Origin: Paenibacillus sp. DMB20
Lineage (GTDB): Bacteria; Bacillota; Bacilli; Paenibacillales; Paenibacillaceae
Assembly (NCBI RefSeq): GCF_000987955.1
Contig: NZ_LAZU01000049.1
Span: 12-47,382 of the forward strand
Length of the DNA: 47,371 bases
Direction: 5' to 3'
How positions within the stretch are numbered: the stretch's first letter is position 1; each line of letters starts with the position of its first letter. The notes below the pieces were generated by a model. It saw only the letters and a program-made list of their open reading frames with translations, was not told where the DNA came from and ran no database searches. The translations under genes were made by a program, and so were the position numbers. This document shows positions 43,962 through 47,371 of this stretch, in pieces.

Positions 43962-45842
43962 ATGTTAAAACCGCTCATAAGCTCAGCCGTAGAACAAGCT
44001 GTGCAGCAGGTCTTGACGTTGTCGGACGCCATCCTGCCGGATGATGTCCTAATTCAAATCGAGCAGCCTGCCAATATGGATCATGGCGACTATTCCACAA
44101 ACATCGCCATGCAGCTGGCAAAAATCCTGCGAAAGGCGCCCCTGGCCATTGCAGGCCTGATTAAAGACCAGCTTCAGCTTAATTCGAAATTTACCAATCT
44201 TATACCGTGGATCGAGGTCGTCCCTCCCGGCTTTATCAACTTCAAGCTGGATTGGGCCTCCTGGGCGGCCATGGAATTGGAACCAGCTCCCGCGCCGGTT
44301 GAAAAAGTGGTGGTTGAACATACCTCCATTAACCCGAACAAATCCGCCCATATCGGCCATCTGAGAAACTCGTGCATCGGCGACACGCTCGTTCGCTTGC
44401 TTAGAAAAAACGGATACCGCGTCGAGGTCCATAATTATATTGACGATCTGGGGAACCAGCTGGCGGATACCGTCGTCGGCATGCTCCATTTTCCGCTATC
44501 CAAAGAGCATCACAGGTTCGGCGATTACTGCTGGGATATTTATTCATCCATTAACAAGGCCTACGAACACGATTCGGAGCTTGCGAAGAAAAGAACCGAG
44601 GTTCTTCATGCCCTGGAGGAGGGGAATCAGAACCTTTCCTGGGTCGGTCTCCTGGTCGCGGAGCGGATCGTAAGGGAGCACTTGGAAGAAATGAAGCAAT
44701 TCGGCATTGAGTATGACCTGCTTGTGTGGGAGAGCAGCATCGTGAAGGAAGGCTTCTGGGCGTCCGCTTTCGAGCTCCTGAAGGGAACGTCATTGTTTCA
44801 TCTGGAAACGGAAGGGAAGCTGGCTGGCTGCTGGGTACTCAAGCAAAGCGATAATGCCCCTTCCCTTTCCGCAAACCAAGCAGACGGCGCTCATCCCGAC
44901 CACAGCGCCGATAAGGTTCTCGTTCGCTCCAGCGGGATATTAACCTATACCGCCAAGGATATCGCTTATCATCTTTGGAAATACGGACTCCTTCAAAATG
45001 ATTTCGAATATAAAAGATTTTCGGACGGCGTATGGACCACCGGTTCCCACGGCGAGCGCATGCCGTTCGGTAATGGCGACATGGTCGTGAACGTCATCGA
45101 TTACAGGCAGCAGTATCCGCAGGCTATGGTCAAACAAGCCCTTGAGGTCCTAGGATTTGATAATGAAGCGCAAAAGCTCCGCCATGTCAGCTACGGCGTC
45201 GTTTCCTTAAGTCCTTCGGCCGCCGCCGAACTTGGCATCGACACCACTGACGGAAAAGCATCCTATGCCATGTCCGGGCGTCAAGGGATCGGGATTAAAA
45301 TTACGGAGCTGATTGACCGTGTAGAGCAGGTGATCGAGCAGTCCCGTTCGGACAAAAACGGTTTGTCCAGCCGGGAGATCGCTGCCGCTTCCATCCGTTA
45401 TTACCTGCTGCGTTTTGCCCTGCAAACGGAAGTGGTGTTTGATCTGAAGCAGGCGACCGAAATCTCCGGAAATACCGGAGTCTATCTACTCTACTCTTAT
45501 GCCCGCTCGCTCAGCGTGCTGAATAAGGCACAGGAAGCGGGAGTATTTCCGGCCGTTCCTCACCGGATCGATCATCCGGAACAGGCGGAGCATGCGCTTC
45601 TGAGACATATCAGCGCGTGGCCGGATGTCCTGGACGCGGCGGCGCAAGAGCTTTCTCCAAGCATGCTTTGCAATTACGCCTATGAGTTGGCATCGCTGTT
45701 CAACAATTTTTATGGAGCTTGCCCGATCCTTAAGGCTGAGGGCGATTCCAGGAAAAAACGCGTTTGGCTTACCTCCCTCTTTAAGGATACGCTCGGCGAG
45801 GTACTGGAAGTATTGGGCCTGCCGACACCGTCCAGAATGTAA
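43962..45842 (+). CDS. argS: Arginyl-tRNA synthetase, divergent type
   Basis: 626 residues. N-terminal additional domain (ANMDHGDYSTNIAMQLAKIL), HIGH motif in EHTSINPNKSAHIGHLRN near residue 120, catalytic class I core (VEVHNYIDDLGNQLADTV), YAMSGRQGIGIKI in the KMSK place, C-terminal DALR anticodon domain (YLLYSYARSLSVLNKA). The HIGH context differs from the common NPTGPLHVGH form, so a second or transferred ArgRS is possible. ATG 43962 with AAAGGAGG. Controlled by its own T-box. No frameshift. Confidence 0.9.
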   Translation: MLKPLISSAVEQAVQQVLTLSDAILPDDVLIQIEQPANMDHGDYSTNIAMQLAKILRKAPLAIAGLIKDQLQLNSKFTNLIPWIEVVPPGFINFKLDWASWAAMELEPAPAPVEKVVVEHTSINPNKSAHIGHLRNSCIGDTLVRLLRKNGYRVEVHNYIDDLGNQLADTVVGMLHFPLSKEHHRFGDYCWDIYSSINKAYEHDSELAKKRTEVLHALEEGNQNLSWVGLLVAERIVREHLEEMKQFGIEYDLLVWESSIVKEGFWASAFELLKGTSLFHLETEGKLAGCWVLKQSDNAPSLSANQADGAHPDHSADKVLVRSSGILTYTAKDIAYHLWKYGLLQNDFEYKRFSDGVWTTGSHGERMPFGNGDMVVNVIDYRQQYPQAMVKQALEVLGFDNEAQKLRHVSYGVVSLSPSAAAELGIDTTDGKASYAMSGRQGIGIKITELIDRVEQVIEQSRSDKNGLSSREIAAASIRYYLLRFALQTEVVFDLKQATEISGNTGVYLLYSYARSLSVLNKAQEAGVFPAVPHRIDHPEQAEHALLRHISAWPDVLDAAAQELSPSMLCNYAYELASLFNNFYGACPILKAEGDSRKKRVWLTSLFKDTLGEVLEVLGLPTPSRM

Positions 45843-45958
45843 TAAACCTCAACATAACGCCTATCGGCGTATCAGTAAGCAAATCTGTCCTATTCAGCCG
45901 GAAGATTTTCATGGGGATTTCGGTAACGGATTTCCTATTAAATCGGGTTATCCTTATT
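45843..45958. other. Gap after argS
   Basis: Contains a small ACGCC-TATC-GGCGT hairpin at 45856-45870 and no recognised gene. Confidence 0.4.
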
Positions 45959-46006
45959 GAATAAGCCCCTGCTTCTTCTTTAATAAAGAGATGCAGGGGC
46001 TTATTC
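45959..46006. terminator. Bidirectional hairpin between argS and the 46017 gene
   Basis: GAATAAGCCCCTGC and GCAGGGGCTTATTC are perfect 14-bp arms with a 20-nt loop, placed between two convergent genes. The T tracts are poor on both strands. Confidence 0.7.
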
Positions 46007-46016
46007 ATCTAATGGA

Positions 46017-46460
46017 TTACTGCAAACCGCGGACGGTCAGTTTAACGATAAACCCATCCTTTGTTTCGGTCTCTTCCGAAATCGTCCAGTTGACGGCAAG
46101 CGCTTGTTTCAGCCGGGCCAGCTCCGCCGCATTCAGCGTCACTCCTTCAATGAAACCTTCCCCGACAGTGAAATCGGTCTCCGAGCTTAAGCCGAACGTT
46201 TCCTCCAGCCATATTTTCAGACCGTTCCGGGTGTTGAATGTGATTCGGTAGCCTTCGAGCACGGCTTTCTCCAGGTCTTCCCCATGGTCGCTTGCATAGC
46301 TGAACAGCTCCTCATACTCAAAATGCCCGTTTTGCGCTTTTGCAAAGGCTTCAACTTTCCCCGAACGGATGGCATGCTGAAGCTCCTCGGATGATAATCC
46401 GCACTTCTGTGCATGTTCCAAAAGAATCGCGGTGTGCTGCGAAATTTTATTTTCTGACAC
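46017..46460 (-). CDS. Small cytosolic protein of unknown function
   Basis: 147 residues from GTG 46460 (GGGGAG upstream). Starts MSENKISQHTAILLEHAQKC; middle FEYEELFSYASDHGEDLEKA; end TKDGFIVKLTVRGLQ. No membrane segment, signal peptide or known catalytic motif. Probably cotranscribed with trmO (35-bp gap). I do not recognise the family. Confidence 0.7.
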   Translation of the reverse strand: MSENKISQHTAILLEHAQKCGLSSEELQHAIRSGKVEAFAKAQNGHFEYEELFSYASDHGEDLEKAVLEGYRITFNTRNGLKIWLEETFGLSSETDFTVGEGFIEGVTLNAAELARLKQALAVNWTISEETETKDGFIVKLTVRGLQ

Positions 46461-46495
46461 GATGAAATCTCTCCCCTTCTATGTATGACAACAAT

Positions 46496-46954
46496 TTACC
46501 AATATTCAGACATGAGGTCCGTAGCCCAAGAAGGCTGTGAAACGTCTTCTCTCGGCAAAAACTCCTTCATGACGGGCTTAATGTCCAGAACCGGCGTGCC
46601 GTCAATCGCGTCCAGACCTTGCACCGTCAAGGTACGCCCATCATGGCCCAGCAGCCGAACGGTAGTCAAGCCGATTTTGTTCGGGCGGTTTTTGCCTCTC
46701 TGCGCAAAGATCCCGACCTTTGGATAAGCCGTTTGGTTTCTGGGGTGCCGCGCTTCCGTTTGGATCTTATGTTCCTCCACCTGATCAAAATAAAAAACGA
46801 TATCCAGGTGCGAAAATTGGTCGATCCCCTCCAGCGACTGCTCGCTCAAATTTGGGGCCAGCTCAATGGTCGAGATCACCTCTCCCCAATGGTCGTCTTT
46901 AACGACTTTACGGGAACTCCTGACGCAGGCTACTGGCTTTACGGTGATTTCCAT
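46496..46954 (-). CDS. trmO: TrmO, tRNA (N6-threonylcarbamoyladenosine-37) methyltransferase (TsaA/YaeB family)
   Basis: Adds a methyl group from SAM to t6A37 of ANN-reading tRNAs (m6t6A in E. coli tRNA-Thr). Family motifs: HPRNQTAYPKVGIFAQRGKN (near residue 72), RPNKIGLTTVRLL and DAIDGTPVLDIKPV. 152 residues from ATG 46954 with GGAGGG upstream. It lies between the second tRNA-Arg(UCU) and the 46017 gene. tRNA-Arg(UCU) normally carries t6A37, so the neighbour could be a substrate (inference). Confidence 0.92.
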   Translation of the reverse strand: MEITVKPVACVRSSRKVVKDDHWGEVISTIELAPNLSEQSLEGIDQFSHLDIVFYFDQVEEHKIQTEARHPRNQTAYPKVGIFAQRGKNRPNKIGLTTVRLLGHDGRTLTVQGLDAIDGTPVLDIKPVMKEFLPREDVSQPSWATDLMSEYW

Positions 46955-47030
46955 GATCAGCATCCCTCCTGACGTTTAGCCGCTCATTACAGTATAAATC
47001 TTTTTCAAGCTGATGGGGAAGGGGTTCTCA

Positions 47031-47287
<257 letters not shown>

Positions 47288-47319
47288 ATGAGTATGTATT
47301 TGAAACAGTGACAAGGAAT

Positions 47320-47347
47320 ATTATATCGCATCTTCACCGATTTTCAA
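47320..47347 (-). promoter_or_regulatory. Promoter for tRNA-Arg copy 2
   Basis: TTGAAA (47347-47342), 16-bp spacer, TATAAT (47325-47320) on the minus strand. The promoter sequence differs from that of copy 1; homology starts at the tRNA. Confidence 0.8.
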
Positions 47348-47371
47348 AGAACAATTTTTTTCAATTACAAG

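Noticed and set aside
45856..45870. Fourth copy of the structured repeat
   Set aside because: Only a short CGCC-TATC-GGCG hairpin resembles one small arm; the outer stem and the second hairpin are absent.

Overview
The window is a chromosomal segment of a Gram-positive, endospore-forming bacterium of the order Bacillales, most likely Paenibacillaceae (Paenibacillus or a close relative). The evidence is gene order and gene content. The block rpmA-prp-rplU / spoIVFB-spoIVFA / minD-minC / mreD-mreC-mreB / radC / maf / spoIIB / folC / valS / spoVID / hemL-hemB-hemD-hemC-hemX-hemA / engB / lonA / lonB / clpX / tig / ysoA matches the Bacillus subtilis order. Departures from B. subtilis are an RNase E/G gene beside rplU, murC beside folC, an RluA-type enzyme between hemL and spoVID, a CobA-HemD fusion with a SirC-like gene, speD next to hemA, ispG between clpX and lonB, and clpP beside clpX. 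The species cannot be fixed from the sequence alone.

Layout. Positions 1-195 hold a structured repeat and the rpmA terminator. Positions 195-41497 are almost entirely minus-strand housekeeping and sporulation genes: ribosomal proteins with the L27-trimming protease; pro-sigma-K processing; division-site placement; the cell-shape system; DNA repair and house-cleaning; peptidoglycan and folate ligases; valyl-tRNA synthetase under a T-box; spore-coat protein SpoVID; the haem/sirohaem pathway (hemA to hemL); SpeD; ribosome GTPase EngB; Lon and LonB; IspG; ClpX and ClpP; trigger factor; a YsoA-like protein. Positions 41746-47287 form a distinct segment bounded by two identical, convergent tRNA-Arg(UCU) genes, each followed by the same ~140-bp tail. 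Inside are a GNAT acetyltransferase, a one-domain EamA transporter, a divergent arginyl-tRNA synthetase with its own T-box, a small unknown protein and TrmO.

Three things stand out. (1) Eleven A/T homopolymer runs inside nine recognisable genes, many of them normally essential (valS, clpX, ispG, cobA-hemD, lon, lonB and others), are each exactly one base too long for the conserved frame. All shifts are +1. Every run of 8 or more that I found inside a recognised gene is affected. This looks like systematic homopolymer over-calling, or much less likely slippage-tolerated runs. A GNAT gene has a similar +1 shift in a C triplet. (2) A ~110-nt tandem structured repeat (cloverleaf-like half plus a covarying hairpin) occurs at the left edge and twice in the valS leader; I do not recognise it. 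(3) The ~215-bp inverted repeat formed by the tRNA-Arg genes and their tails encloses an ArgRS gene.

Gene coordinates for frameshifted genes span the whole inferred gene; the shift position is given in each entry.
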